64,000 bases of DNA from Ulvibacter sp. MAR_2010_11 (GCF_002813135.1 NZ_PHTY01000001.1:1669501-1733500), one strand, 5' to 3'. Positions 50,171 to 59,458 are shown, counted from the stretch's first letter. Notes: generated by a model from the sequence alone, not told the origin. Numbers and translations: made by a program.

Positions 50171-51127
50171 ATGCCCAAAATCGCTTACATTCTAATTTTA
50201 CTCCCTACCCTGCTGTTGTCTCAGAACAATTTTCAGCAGGCAGAAAAACTTTTTCAGCAAGAGAAATTCAGTAAAGCCAAGCCGCTTTTTGAAGCCTACT
50301 TAAACGAACATCCCACCGATCGGAAAACAAGAGAATATCTTGGAGATATTGCGGGCTATCAAAAAGATTGGGATACCGCGATCGACTATTATGAACCTTT
50401 GGTTGAAGAAGATAAAAACAATGCCAACTATCATTTTAAATACGGCGGCGTGATGGGGATGAAAGCACTTGAAATAAGTCGAATACGAGCCGTTACCTAT
50501 ATTGGCGACATCAAATTCCACTTCGAAGAGGCTGCCAGACTCGACCCCAAACACATTGAAGCCCGCTGGGCGCTGGTCGAATTTTACATTCAGCTGCCCG
50601 GAATTATTGGCGGCAGCGAACGCAAAGCCATAAAATACGCCAACGAACTGGGTAAAATTTCGCCGGTCGACGGCTTTCTAGCCAATGGCTACATCGCCGA
50701 ATACAGCAACCGATCCAAAGATGCCGAGAATTTCTACAAAAAAGCTATCGAGGTGGGTGGATCACCGCATACCTACGAAAAACTGGCAGAACATTACGAA
50801 AAGACCAATCAGCCCAAAGAAGCCATGCAAGTGGCTTCAAAATCCTTGCAAATTCACAAACGCAATCAGTTAAATTACCAAATCGGGAAAATATCGGCTC
50901 AATACAATCTCGACGCCGAATTGGGGATAAACTGCCTACAGGCGTATATTCAAAACCATTCAGCAAAAGACGGTGTGCCCAAAGACTGGGCCTACTATCG
51001 CCTGGCACAGATTTACAAAAATAAAGGTCAGAAGGCAACGGCGCTGCAATGGATCAACAAGGCGCTGGCAGATCGCCCCGAATTTAAGGAGGCGAAAAAG
51101 GAAAAGGAGCTTATTTTAGCGTTGTAG
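50171..51127 (+). CDS. TPR-repeat exported protein
   Basis: A 318-residue protein with a short signal peptide (residues 1-16, LLLSQN) and about six tetratricopeptide repeats (AEKLFQQEKFSKAKPLFEAYLNEHP, KDWDTAIDYYEPLVEEDK, DAENFYKKAIEVGGSPHTYEKLAEHYEKT, QPKEAMQVASKSLQ, RLAQIYKNKGQKATALQWINKALADRPEF). Likely a scaffold in periplasm or outer membrane. No enzyme domain. A repeat-like element lies between it and mpl. Confidence 0.85.
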   Translation: MPKIAYILILLPTLLLSQNNFQQAEKLFQQEKFSKAKPLFEAYLNEHPTDRKTREYLGDIAGYQKDWDTAIDYYEPLVEEDKNNANYHFKYGGVMGMKALEISRIRAVTYIGDIKFHFEEAARLDPKHIEARWALVEFYIQLPGIIGGSERKAIKYANELGKISPVDGFLANGYIAEYSNRSKDAENFYKKAIEVGGSPHTYEKLAEHYEKTNQPKEAMQVASKSLQIHKRNQLNYQIGKISAQYNLDAELGINCLQAYIQNHSAKDGVPKDWAYYRLAQIYKNKGQKATALQWINKALADRPEFKEAKKEKELILAL

Positions 51128-51130
51128 GTT

Positions 51131-51246
51131 GAGGGCAATCCCGTCCCATCGGCCAATGGCCTCGTGAAGGTCGCGCTATTGGCTGTAGTTTTGCTTCGTC
51201 CAAATCTCCTTCGCAAAAGCTACTTGCCGCTATCGCTATTGCGACA
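51131..51246. repeat. Intergenic repeat-like element B
   Basis: Shares with element A (8941-9023) the hairpin GCCAATGGC (51152-51160) and GG(C/T)CG(G/C)GCT(T/A)T (51169-51179), and also has a longer imperfect hairpin (GGCTGTAG-TTTTGC ... GCAAAAGC-TACTTGCC, 51181-51228). Confidence 0.45.
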
Positions 51247-51298
51247 TAAAATAATATCTTTACAAAACAAACCTATAACACCGAAATTCAAAAATTAA

Positions 51299-52654
51299 AT
51301 GCGAGTACATTTTATAGCCATCGGCGGAAGTGCCATGCACAATTTGGCCATGGCGCTGCACGATAAAGGAGATCAAGTAACCGGAAGCGATGACGAAGTG
51401 TTTAACCCTTCAAAAAGCAGACTGGAATCGAGAGGCTTGCTCCCCGAAGCTTACGGCTGGTTCCCCGAAAAGATCACCAAAGACATAGATGCTGTAATTC
51501 TTGGGATGCACGCCAAGGGAGACAACCCCGAATTGCTCAAAGCAAAAGAACTGGGACTCACCATTTACAGCTACCCCGAATTTTTATATGAAGAGGCTAA
51601 AAATAAAACCCGCGTAGTCATTGGAGGTTCACATGGAAAGACGACCATTACGTCCATGATTTTACACGTAATGCACTATCATAACAAGGATGTGGATTAT
51701 ATGGTAGGAGCACAATTGGAAGGCTTCGACGTAATGGTTAAATTGACCGATACCAATGATTTTATCGTGTTGGAAGGCGATGAATACCTGTCGTCTCCCA
51801 TAGATAAAAGACCCAAATTTCATCTCTACCAACCCAATATCGCTTTGCTTAGCGGAATTGCCTGGGATCATATCAATGTATTCCCAACCTATGAGGAATA
51901 CGTGGAACAATTCGAAATTTTCCTGAATCAAATTACCAACGGTGGCGCAATTATTTACAACGAAGAAGACCCTGAGGTAAAACGCGTAGTAGAAGCATCT
52001 ACCAGTCTTATTAAAAAATACCCTTATAAAACCCCACTGTATGTTGTAGAAGATGGAGTAACGCTGTTGGAAACACCGGAAGGGGATATGCCCATAGAAA
52101 TTTTTGGAAAGCATAATCTCAACAATCTTGAAGGAGCGCGATGGATTTGCCAGTTGATGGGTGTAGATGCAGACGATTTCTACGAAGCCATCGCCACGTT
52201 TAAAGGAGCTAGCAAGCGCCTCGAAAAAATTGCCGAAAGTGAGTCAGCAATTGCATATAAGGATTACGCACATTCCCCCAGTAAGGTAAAAGCCACTACC
52301 GAAGCACTTAAAGCACAGTATCCCGATAGAAAATTGGTGGCTTGTTTAGAATTACACACTTACAGCAGTCTCAACCCCGAATTTTTAAAAGAATACCGGG
52401 GGGCTTTGGACGCGGCAGACAGTGCCGTAGTCTTTTATTCTCCACATGCCGTTATGATAAAAAATCTGGAAGAAATAAAGACAGAACAAATAGAAGCAGC
52501 ATTTAAACGAGATGACCTTGTTGTATTTACAAATCCGGCCGACTTTAAAACTTATCTTTTTACGCAGGATTTTAAAGATACCTCTCTGCTATTAATGAGC
52601 AGCGGGAATTACGGAGGACTGGATTTTCAGGAAGTGAAAAAATATATAAAATAA
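51299..52654 (+). CDS. mpl: UDP-N-acetylmuramate:L-alanyl-gamma-D-glutamyl-meso-diaminopimelate ligase
   Basis: A 451-residue Mur-type ligase that reattaches recycled murein tripeptide to UDP-MurNAc. Seen: N-terminal HFIAIGGSAMHNLAMAL, ATP loop VVIGGSHGKTTITSMIL, LEGDEYLSSPIDKRPKF, SGIAWDHINVFPTYEEY, KHNLNNLEGAR and YAHSPSKVKATTEAL. The absence of the MurC signature arrangement and the length support Mpl. Together with anmK (4002), it shows that the organism recycles peptidoglycan. It ends 1 nt before the convergent PaiB-like gene. Confidence 0.94.
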   Translation: MRVHFIAIGGSAMHNLAMALHDKGDQVTGSDDEVFNPSKSRLESRGLLPEAYGWFPEKITKDIDAVILGMHAKGDNPELLKAKELGLTIYSYPEFLYEEAKNKTRVVIGGSHGKTTITSMILHVMHYHNKDVDYMVGAQLEGFDVMVKLTDTNDFIVLEGDEYLSSPIDKRPKFHLYQPNIALLSGIAWDHINVFPTYEEYVEQFEIFLNQITNGGAIIYNEEDPEVKRVVEASTSLIKKYPYKTPLYVVEDGVTLLETPEGDMPIEIFGKHNLNNLEGARWICQLMGVDADDFYEAIATFKGASKRLEKIAESESAIAYKDYAHSPSKVKATTEALKAQYPDRKLVACLELHTYSSLNPEFLKEYRGALDAADSAVVFYSPHAVMIKNLEEIKTEQIEAAFKRDDLVVFTNPADFKTYLFTQDFKDTSLLLMSSGNYGGLDFQEVKKYIK

Positions 52655-52655
52655 G

Positions 52656-53255
52656 CTATGCCTTATACATGGCTTCAATAAATCCGGTAGCAGCGTCTCC
52701 GGATTTTTTTATGAGATGTTGTTTGGCGTTTTTACGATCCTGCTCGTATTTATCTTGTGAAAGTTTAAATTTACCCTCCCAATTGGTAATGGTGATATCA
52801 AAGGCCTGGATATAATTTACAAAGTGTTGCATTTTTATATTTTCCTTTTCCAAAATGAATTTATGATCCGGGCGCTCTAAAAACTCGGTCATGGCTATCA
52901 TAGTTTCTTTGGCAGCTTCAGGGTCATTGATGAGTGTAATGGTTCCTGTTATATGAACGATAATATAATTCCAGGTAGGAAGTTGTGCGGTTGCATAAAC
53001 ACTGGGAGAAATATAAGCGTCGGGTCCTTTGAAAACTACGGTCACTTCGGCTCCATCCTTTAAAGTTTCCACCTGCGGATTGAATTTGTCGATATGCGCT
53101 ACCAGCTTCCCACTGGTTTCGTTATAAATAATAGGAATATGAGTAACCAATGGTTTTCCATTCAATACCGAAACCAACATCCCAAATGGATAATGTTGAA
53201 TTACGGTGATCATTTTTTGGATGTCATCAGTCTGGTGATAGGGCGGTGGATACAT
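52656..53255 (-). CDS. FMN-binding, PaiB-like negative regulator family protein
   Basis: A 199-residue protein with the PaiB/FMN-binding split-barrel pattern: MYPPPYHQTDDIQKMITVIQHYPFGMLVS at the N terminus, THIPIIYN, VVFKGPDAYISPSVYATAQLPTWNYIIVHITG and a C-terminal helical tail (SQDKYEQDRKNAKQHLIKKSGDAATGF). In Bacillus PaiB is a transcription regulator of degradative enzymes; in most bacteria the role is not known and a flavin oxidoreductase function is equally possible. Confidence 0.88.
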   Translation of the reverse strand: MYPPPYHQTDDIQKMITVIQHYPFGMLVSVLNGKPLVTHIPIIYNETSGKLVAHIDKFNPQVETLKDGAEVTVVFKGPDAYISPSVYATAQLPTWNYIIVHITGTITLINDPEAAKETMIAMTEFLERPDHKFILEKENIKMQHFVNYIQAFDITITNWEGKFKLSQDKYEQDRKNAKQHLIKKSGDAATGFIEAMYKA

Positions 53256-53340
53256 GGGAATGTAGAATGTAAAAATTTAAATGCAAAAGTAAAAAGTAAA
53301 AAGTAAATTGAAGAACGAAGAAAGTAAAATGTTGTAAAAA
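53256..53340. repeat. AT-rich GTAAAA-rich leader upstream of the PaiB-like gene
   Basis: GGGAATGTAGAATGTAAAA followed by AAAGTAAAAAGTAAAAAGTAAA and AAAGTAAAATGTTGTAAAA. The first block matches 43866-43884 with one difference. Confidence 0.5.
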
Positions 53341-53364
53341 TTATTTATAATTTCTAACAATCCA

Positions 53365-53808
53365 TCAAACTCCAAATTGTCGTAAATGATGATCCAGATG
53401 TTTGTACTGCATTCTTCCCCATTGGTCCCTTGTAAAATAGCCGAAACCGGGATGAGGTGTCCATTCGGTACGATCTTTTTGCGATTCAAATTCGTCCAGA
53501 ATACGCATCAATTGAGCCTTCTCATCATTAAAATTTCGATGTTCTTTTTCTCTCAAGAATTTCGCCGTTGGTAAATTCTTCCGCCACAATTTATCACTGT
53601 AGAGCGATTTCTTAAAAAAAACCTTTGCAAGCCAGTTGGGCTTCATGCCGTAATCAACCTTTTCGAGCATGATATTAAAAGGACCCTGACAATGATGTAG
53701 CATTTGCCCATGAGTCATTTTTCCCCATTGCCTTGGAGAAGCTTCTGCCAGATTTTCTATTCTATTCTTTATCTCAGAAAAAGCTTCGGCGTCGAATAAT
53801 GATTTCAT
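53365..53808 (-). CDS. DUF1569 family protein
   Basis: A 147-residue protein with the DUF1569 (DinB-like four-helix) features: MTHGQMLHHCQGPFNIML and the C-terminal GYFTRDQWGRMQYKHLDHHLRQFGV with three histidines that would form a metal site. ATG 53808 (MKSLFDAEAF) is chosen over a TTG-type start at 53841. Function unknown; DinB-like proteins often handle thiols or metals. Confidence 0.85.
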   Translation of the reverse strand: MKSLFDAEAFSEIKNRIENLAEASPRQWGKMTHGQMLHHCQGPFNIMLEKVDYGMKPNWLAKVFFKKSLYSDKLWRKNLPTAKFLREKEHRNFNDEKAQLMRILDEFESQKDRTEWTPHPGFGYFTRDQWGRMQYKHLDHHLRQFGV

Positions 53809-53934
53809 AATTGGGCGATTTAATTTGCAGTTAAGGTACAAACAAAAAATAAGTTTTTTATCTTTAGATATTCCTTACACCTCAGGTTTTCAGATCGAGT
53901 AAGGTCGAACTCCCTCCATTAAAATTTCGAAAAG

Positions 53935-54633
53935 ATGACAAATACAACACCATCATTTTCAATTAAAAATTGGAGTGAAGATGACAGGCCCCGGGAAAAA
54001 TTACTTCAAAAAGGGCGTATCGCTTTAAGCGATGCAGAACTTTTAGCCATCCTAATTAGATCGGGAAATTGTGACGAGAGTGCCGTTTCTCTTAGTCAAC
54101 GGATTTTGGCCTCCGTCGCAAACAACCTTCACGAATTAGGGAAACAAAGCATCAACGATTTTATGACCTTCAAAGGAATAGGAGAAGCAAAAGCCATAAC
54201 CATTGCTGCTGCCATGGAATTGGGGAGAAGGCGCAGAGGAGAAGACGCATCTCATAAAAAGAAAATAAGCTCCAGCAGCTGTGTTTTTGGGCTGATGCAG
54301 CCTATTATTGGAGAACTTCCCCATGAAGAATTTTGGATTGTTTATTTAAATAATTCGAATAAAATATTACAAACCACACAATTAAGTAAGGGAGGGATTA
54401 CCGGAACTCTTGTAGATGTGAGATTGGCCTTCAAAAGCGCACTACAAATAGGAGCCGTTGCAATAGTATTGGCACACAACCATCCATCGGGAACTTTGGT
54501 GCCAAGCCAGGCAGATAAGGATCTTACCTATAAATTAAAAATTGCAGGAGAAAGCCTCGATATAAAAGTATTGGACCATCTCATAATAACCGAAAAAGCG
54601 TATTTTAGCTTTGCAGACGAAAATCTCCTTTAA
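53935..54633 (+). CDS. radC: JAB/MPN domain protein RadC
   Basis: A 232-residue protein. N-terminal helix-hairpin-helix region (DRPREKLLQKGRIALSDAELLAILIRSG ... FMTFKGIGEAKAITIAAAMELG) and C-terminal JAMM metal-binding domain with His181 and His183 in LAHNHPSGTLVPSQAD. Named for DNA repair, but that role is disputed; nuclease or deubiquitinase-like chemistry is suggested by the fold. The DUF7033 gene starts 6 nt downstream. Confidence 0.93.
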   Translation: MTNTTPSFSIKNWSEDDRPREKLLQKGRIALSDAELLAILIRSGNCDESAVSLSQRILASVANNLHELGKQSINDFMTFKGIGEAKAITIAAAMELGRRRRGEDASHKKKISSSSCVFGLMQPIIGELPHEEFWIVYLNNSNKILQTTQLSKGGITGTLVDVRLAFKSALQIGAVAIVLAHNHPSGTLVPSQADKDLTYKLKIAGESLDIKVLDHLIITEKAYFSFADENLL

Positions 54634-54639
54634 TTCCTT

Positions 54640-55932
54640 ATGCTTTTAATATACACTCAGAAAATAACGCCTAGGATTACCTATATTTTTAAGCATGTCT
54701 GTACGCGTATCCTGGGGATAGAAGTTACTTTTACTTTAACCCTCGAAGAATTTATTTCATACGAGGGCCCTAAACTGTCGTATGGCAAGCAACCCTTAGG
54801 AAACGAATTATTTATACAAAGTAACGGACTCCTCACGCAGCAGGGTTTTGAAAGCGAAACCATCCTTGTGAAAGAGTGGGAAGAAACAAAATGTTTTTTC
54901 GCCACCTCCGAGAAAAGTATGTTGCCGTTCGATATTTTTGCGGCCGGATTTTATTTACTCAGCAGGTACGAGGAATACCTTCCTCATGTAAAAGATGCAC
55001 TCGGCCATTTTCCTGCAAGTGAAAGCCTCGGATTTATGCATAACTTTTTGCATCAGCCGGTTATAGATATCTGGGCCTATAAGTTTAAAACTATATTGGT
55101 CAATAGCTTTCCACACTTGTTATTTCCAAAAAAAGAAATGACAATCCACTCTGTGATAAACGCAGGTGAGCCTTACGCGTTTAGACAACGTGGCGCCCTT
55201 CGCTCCTTGGTAGGGTATTCGAAAGATTTTTCGAAGTTCCGCTTTAGAAGAATGGTCGAGCGCACCGCAGTGATTTCAGGAACCAGATCCGACCCCTTCG
55301 ATACCTTTCAATGGATTATCAATGCGACAAAGAAAAGTCGGAATAAACTATCTGTTTTCTTTATGCTGGGAGACGCATTGGTATTCGACGAAAGTATTAA
55401 TTCCAACAGACAAAAATTTAAATTGTTGCTGAAATATGTAGCCGATTATAAGGATGTCGGACTTATTTTCTCTTACAGTTCCTTACCGGAATACGATTCA
55501 TTGAAAAAGGAAAAACTGCGTATGCAGGATATCATAAACCGCGATGTAAAACATTCATTTAATTCTCAGTTTCTGGTTAATTTACCCGAAACCTATAGAA
55601 ATCTTGTAGAATTGGAGATAAAGAGTGATTTTACCATGGTCTATGAGAATACGCCGGGCTTTAGAGCCGGAACCTGTACTCCGTTTTTATTTTACGACCT
55701 GGATTACGAGATAAAAACCCCGTTAATTATTCATCCGGTTGTTGTGACAACTTCTGCGTTTAAAAGTCGTTATGCTTCCGATATCTCCAAAACCGTTGCT
55801 CAGTTAATGATTGCGGTAGAACAGGTAAACGGCACTTTTTCAATGTTGTTTTCTAACAGAGATTTTTCACCCTTACCGGCAAATGATGTTTGGCGCAGCT
55901 TGTTTTCCGAAAAATTACACCCAAATGAATAA
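54640..55932 (+). CDS. DUF7033/polysaccharide-deacetylase-like protein
   Basis: A 430-residue protein. The N-terminal half (ILGIEVTFTLTLEEFISYEGPKLSYGK ... MLPFDIFAAGFYLLSRYEEYLP, then HSVINAGEPYAFRQRGALRSLVGYSKDF) matches the DUF7033 module that in Bacteroidota precedes a deacetylase-like TIM barrel. In the C-terminal half (LSVFFMLGD ... GLIFSYSSLPE ... FRAGTCTPFLFYD) the metal-binding Asp/His residues of true polysaccharide deacetylases are not evident, so activity is uncertain. The HAD phosphatase gene overlaps its 3' end by 8 nt. Confidence 0.8.
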   Translation: MLLIYTQKITPRITYIFKHVCTRILGIEVTFTLTLEEFISYEGPKLSYGKQPLGNELFIQSNGLLTQQGFESETILVKEWEETKCFFATSEKSMLPFDIFAAGFYLLSRYEEYLPHVKDALGHFPASESLGFMHNFLHQPVIDIWAYKFKTILVNSFPHLLFPKKEMTIHSVINAGEPYAFRQRGALRSLVGYSKDFSKFRFRRMVERTAVISGTRSDPFDTFQWIINATKKSRNKLSVFFMLGDALVFDESINSNRQKFKLLLKYVADYKDVGLIFSYSSLPEYDSLKKEKLRMQDIINRDVKHSFNSQFLVNLPETYRNLVELEIKSDFTMVYENTPGFRAGTCTPFLFYDLDYEIKTPLIIHPVVVTTSAFKSRYASDISKTVAQLMIAVEQVNGTFSMLFSNRDFSPLPANDVWRSLFSEKLHPNE

Positions 55933-56614
55933 GGCCAAAATAACCGATATATTTTTTGATTTAGATCATACACTTTGGGATTTCGACAGAAACTCCATGC
56001 TTGCATTTCAACGAGTTTTTCTGAAGCACAATATAAATTTGGATCTCACCGGTTTTATCAAGGCCTACGAACCTATTAATTTTGCATACTGGAAATTGTT
56101 TAGGGAAGAACGAGTGACAAAGGAAGAGTTGCGGAGAGGAAGACTTATAGAAGCTTTTACACATTTTAAGATGGAATTCCCTTTGGATGAAATCGATTTG
56201 CTGGCCGAATCCTATATCGATGAGTTGCCAATAGACAATCATCTTTTTGAAGGCACAATAGAGGTTCTAGAATATTTATCTGAAAAATATATATTACACA
56301 TTATTACCAACGGATTTCACGAAGTTCAGAATTTAAAACTCAGGAATAGCGGCATCTCCAACTATTTTAAGACAATTACTACTTCGGAGGAGGTAGGGTT
56401 AAAGAAGCCTAATCCTGTTATATTCAAAAAGGCAATGGAAAAGGCGTCTGTAACACCCAAGCAAAGTTTAATGATTGGAGATACCTTTGAAGCCGATATT
56501 TTGGGAGCGGAAGCGGTAGGGATGCACACACTTTTTTATAACTACCGAAACGACGAAGTTCCTTCAAAATATAGGGTTGTTTATAATTTGCCTGATATTA
56601 AAAAGCATTTGTAA
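55925..56614 (+). CDS. YjjG-type HAD hydrolase (noncanonical pyrimidine nucleotidase family)
   Basis: A 229-residue phosphatase. HAD motifs: nucleophile motif DIFFDLDHTLWDF, ITNGFHE (motif II), KKPNPVIF (motif III Lys) and GDTFEADILGAEAVGM (motif IV). The WDF after the nucleophile motif is typical of YjjG, which removes phosphate from damaged or noncanonical nucleotides. ATG 55925 (MNKAKITDIF) overlaps the upstream gene's end. Confidence 0.92.
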   Translation: MNKAKITDIFFDLDHTLWDFDRNSMLAFQRVFLKHNINLDLTGFIKAYEPINFAYWKLFREERVTKEELRRGRLIEAFTHFKMEFPLDEIDLLAESYIDELPIDNHLFEGTIEVLEYLSEKYILHIITNGFHEVQNLKLRNSGISNYFKTITTSEEVGLKKPNPVIFKKAMEKASVTPKQSLMIGDTFEADILGAEAVGMHTLFYNYRNDEVPSKYRVVYNLPDIKKHL

Positions 56615-56665
56615 TCATAATATTAACGTATAAGCTGCGTTAATTACACTAACAATCCCCTAATC

Positions 56666-57211
56666 ATGAAGAAAAACCTAACAATGCCCTTTGTGGTGGT
56701 TTTTACAAGCCTACTGTTTCTCTCCTGCATAAAAGATACCGATTTTGATCAGGCAGAAGATATTGCTCTAACCCCCGTTGTAGAATTAGATTTAATTCAC
56801 TTTAATGTAGTCGCAGGCGATTTTTTCGACACCATAAGCAATACTCCAAGACTCACCGTTCGGGATACTACTGAAATTCGTTTTCTCGATGATGCACAAA
56901 TTCAGGAAAGTTTGTTGCGGGCCGAGTTTTATTTCAAGTTTACCAATAGTATTTCCAGAGATTTTTTAGTCGATTTTCAGTTTTTAAACGAAGGAAACGA
57001 CACCACCTACACTACCCAAACGGCTGTAAACCAAGGAACGATTGAAAGTCCGGTAATCACCGAATTTGTTGAAAATGTAGAAGGAGATGAAATTTTACAG
57101 CTTACCCAAGCCTCAAAAGTAGTGGTTTCTGTTACCATCCCTTCCTCCAATGAAACACTCGAGGGAGCCCTGAATCTGCAATCTAAAACCACTTACTACC
57201 TGGAATTTTAA
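56666..57211 (+). CDS. Hypothetical lipoprotein upstream of the DUF5723 gene
   Basis: A 181-residue lipoprotein with lipobox LFLSC (Cys21). The mature part is acidic and beta-rich (LTPVVELDLIHFNVVAGDFFDTIS, LLRAEFYFKFTNSISRDFLVDFQF, KVVVSVTIPSSNETLEGALNLQSKTTYYLEF). No domain recognised. It ends 4 nt before the DUF5723 gene and is probably co-transcribed with it and the next gene, so it may be an accessory of that outer-membrane protein. Confidence 0.75.
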   Translation: MKKNLTMPFVVVFTSLLFLSCIKDTDFDQAEDIALTPVVELDLIHFNVVAGDFFDTISNTPRLTVRDTTEIRFLDDAQIQESLLRAEFYFKFTNSISRDFLVDFQFLNEGNDTTYTTQTAVNQGTIESPVITEFVENVEGDEILQLTQASKVVVSVTIPSSNETLEGALNLQSKTTYYLEF

Positions 57212-57215
57212 TACC

Positions 57216-58631
57216 ATGCGAAATCTGTTATTAACTATACTTGCCCTCTGGGGATCGACAACTATTGCTCAAAATAAGCAGCTTATTTACGGGGTAGAAG
57301 AAATTCCACAAGCCTTATTGCTCAATCCGGGGAGTAAAGTCCCTCAAAAAATGCATTTCGGTGTCCCTTTTCTGTCACAATTGCATTTAAACATAGGATC
57401 TTCAGGCGTTTCTGCCTATGATATTTTTGGTCAGTCCAATGTAGATATTAATACACGAATTCGGAATAAGATTTTTGAAATGAAGAACACCGATTTCTTC
57501 ACAGCTACCCAGCAACTGGAATTAATTAATTTTGGATGGAGGGCAAAAAATGAAATATATTTCTCGGGAGGATTGTATCAGGAATTCGATTTTATTTTCT
57601 ATTTCCCCAGAGATTTGGCAATCTTAGCATGGGAAGGAAACCGTGACTATCTGGATTACGAATTCGATCTTGGAGAATTGAACACCACCGGAGATTTGAT
57701 GACAGTGTATCATTTTGGAGCGAACAAGCAAATTACCAAAAAACTTACCGTAGGACTTCGTGCAAAATTATATTCCAGTATGTTTAGCTACCGAAGCACA
57801 AACAACAGCGGAACATTTGTCACGCGATTGGGGGATGGTACAGTGAATATTTATGAGCATACTGTTCAAAATGCCAATGTGACCGTTGAGACCTCGGGCT
57901 ATGCTTCCTTACGGGAATTAGATGGAGCCTCACAGGTGACAAGCGAAATATTGGGAAGGGCGTTTTTTGGAGGAAACTTAGGAATAGGAGTTGACCTGGG
58001 AGCAACCTACGATATTAATAACAATTGGACTGTAAGCGGTAGTTTACTGGATCTAGGAGCTGTTTTTCATTCCAAAGACGTAGAAACCTATCAAGCCACA
58101 GGCACCTATACTTTAAATGGTATTGAGCTTATTTTCCCTCCCTTAAGTGATGGAGAATCCACTTTTCCGTATTACGATAATCTTGAAGACGAAATTGAAC
58201 GAGAAATCCCAATCGATACATTACACAACGGCTATACGCAAATGCGTCCTTTAAAAGTAAATGGCGGACTCACCTATAAATTTGGTAAGGCTGTAGGTCG
58301 GGGAGGAGATTGCGACTGTAGAAACGGAGGCGGGGGTGTAGACCGTAACCAGTCTGTTGGACTTCAGGTGTACAGTATTTTCAGACCAAAATTACCACAA
58401 ACAGCAGGAACATTATTTTATTACAGACGCTTGACCGAATTTGTTTCAGCGAAAGCCACCTACACGGTAGATCCTTATTCCTATTCAAATGTAGGGTTGG
58501 GAGTTACCGCAGATATTGGAAAATTTAATTTTTATGTTGCGGCCGATAATTTGCTTCGCTACGGAAATCTGGCAAAAGCAAAAAGTGTATCTTTACAATT
58601 GGGTCTTAACATAAAAATTGACGAAGAATGA
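57216..58631 (+). CDS. DUF5723-like outer-membrane beta-barrel protein
   Basis: A 471-residue protein with signal peptide (residues 1-18, ending TIAQ), many amphipathic strands typical of an outer-membrane barrel, and the family-like beginning ALLLNPGSKVPQKMHFGVPFLSQLHLNIGSSGVSAYDIF. It ends VSLQLGLNIKID. A Cys-rich loop (GRGGDCDCRNGGGGVD) is unusual. Function not known; may be linked to surface structures. It overlaps the next gene by 4 nt (ATGA). Confidence 0.8.
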   Translation: MRNLLLTILALWGSTTIAQNKQLIYGVEEIPQALLLNPGSKVPQKMHFGVPFLSQLHLNIGSSGVSAYDIFGQSNVDINTRIRNKIFEMKNTDFFTATQQLELINFGWRAKNEIYFSGGLYQEFDFIFYFPRDLAILAWEGNRDYLDYEFDLGELNTTGDLMTVYHFGANKQITKKLTVGLRAKLYSSMFSYRSTNNSGTFVTRLGDGTVNIYEHTVQNANVTVETSGYASLRELDGASQVTSEILGRAFFGGNLGIGVDLGATYDINNNWTVSGSLLDLGAVFHSKDVETYQATGTYTLNGIELIFPPLSDGESTFPYYDNLEDEIEREIPIDTLHNGYTQMRPLKVNGGLTYKFGKAVGRGGDCDCRNGGGGVDRNQSVGLQVYSIFRPKLPQTAGTLFYYRRLTEFVSAKATYTVDPYSYSNVGLGVTADIGKFNFYVAADNLLRYGNLAKAKSVSLQLGLNIKIDEE

Positions 58632-59458
58632 AAAAGATATTTATCGTAATTTTTCTTTTATTTAGCATATACACAGAAGGTTTTTCTCAAAAAAGCTTGA
58701 ACGATTACAGCTACGTGGTTGTGCCGGATCAGTTTGAATTTTTAAATGAAAAGGATAAATATCAACTCAATTCCATCACAAAATTTTTATTCAATAAACA
58801 TGGTTTTCATGCGTTTTTTATGAGTGAAGTCCCCGATGCCAAGCGTTGTGATGGTTTGTATGCCGATTTAGACAGAGGTAATTCTTTTTTAAAAACGAAA
58901 TTCAGTATTGTGCTGCGTGATTGTGACGGTCTTGAAATATACCGAAGCCCGGAAGGTGTCAGTAAGTTTAAAGAATTCAAAAAAGCCTATCAGGATGCAG
59001 TGCGAAAGGCATTTAAGGGTATAGAAGCACTCGGTGTTCAGCAAAAGGAAATCGTATATTTTAACTCCGAAGCTACATCAGAAGAGAGCGTGAAAATAGC
59101 ACCAGTAAAGAAAGAAGTAATAGAAACTGCTGAAATCCCCATAACAGTTGAAAAGGAAAGTCGTGTCAATGCTGAAGTTTTGCAAAAATCGAATTTGCCT
59201 CAAACCAAATTTTCAAGTTATTCCTTTAAAGGAAAATCATTTTTACTTCGTAAAACTCCTGAAGGCTATTCTCTGTACGAAGAATCTACTACCACTTCGG
59301 ATGGGTTATTACTCCTGGGAAAAATTGAAATTCAAAATGCATCGAAAGTATTTTTCACAGACACTTCAGAAAATATTTATAAAGCGTCTTTTGATGCCTC
59401 TCAAAACCTGACCATTCAGAAACAAGAAAGCTCGGAAGTATATACTATCGTTCGCTAA
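58628..59458 (+). CDS. Hypothetical exported protein
   Basis: A 276-residue protein with signal peptide (residues 1-20, ending GFSQ). A well-ordered N-terminal domain (YSYVVVPDQFEFLNEKDKYQLNSITKFLFNKHGFHAFF ... KEFKKAYQDAVRKAFKGIEAL) is followed by a Glu/Val-rich linker and a beta-rich C-terminal domain. No known domain recognised. The ATGA overlap with the DUF5723 gene suggests translational coupling. Its stop overlaps the convergent rarA stop by 4 nt. Confidence 0.75.
   Translation: MKKIFIVIFLLFSIYTEGFSQKSLNDYSYVVVPDQFEFLNEKDKYQLNSITKFLFNKHGFHAFFMSEVPDAKRCDGLYADLDRGNSFLKTKFSIVLRDCDGLEIYRSPEGVSKFKEFKKAYQDAVRKAFKGIEALGVQQKEIVYFNSEATSEESVKIAPVKKEVIETAEIPITVEKESRVNAEVLQKSNLPQTKFSSYSFKGKSFLLRKTPEGYSLYEESTTTSDGLLLLGKIEIQNASKVFFTDTSENIYKASFDASQNLTIQKQESSEVYTIVR

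Noticed and set aside
53895-53915. GATCGAGTAAGGTCGAAC as a further copy of the GIY-YIG repeat
   Set aside because: Too many mismatches to claim relation without a genome-wide profile.
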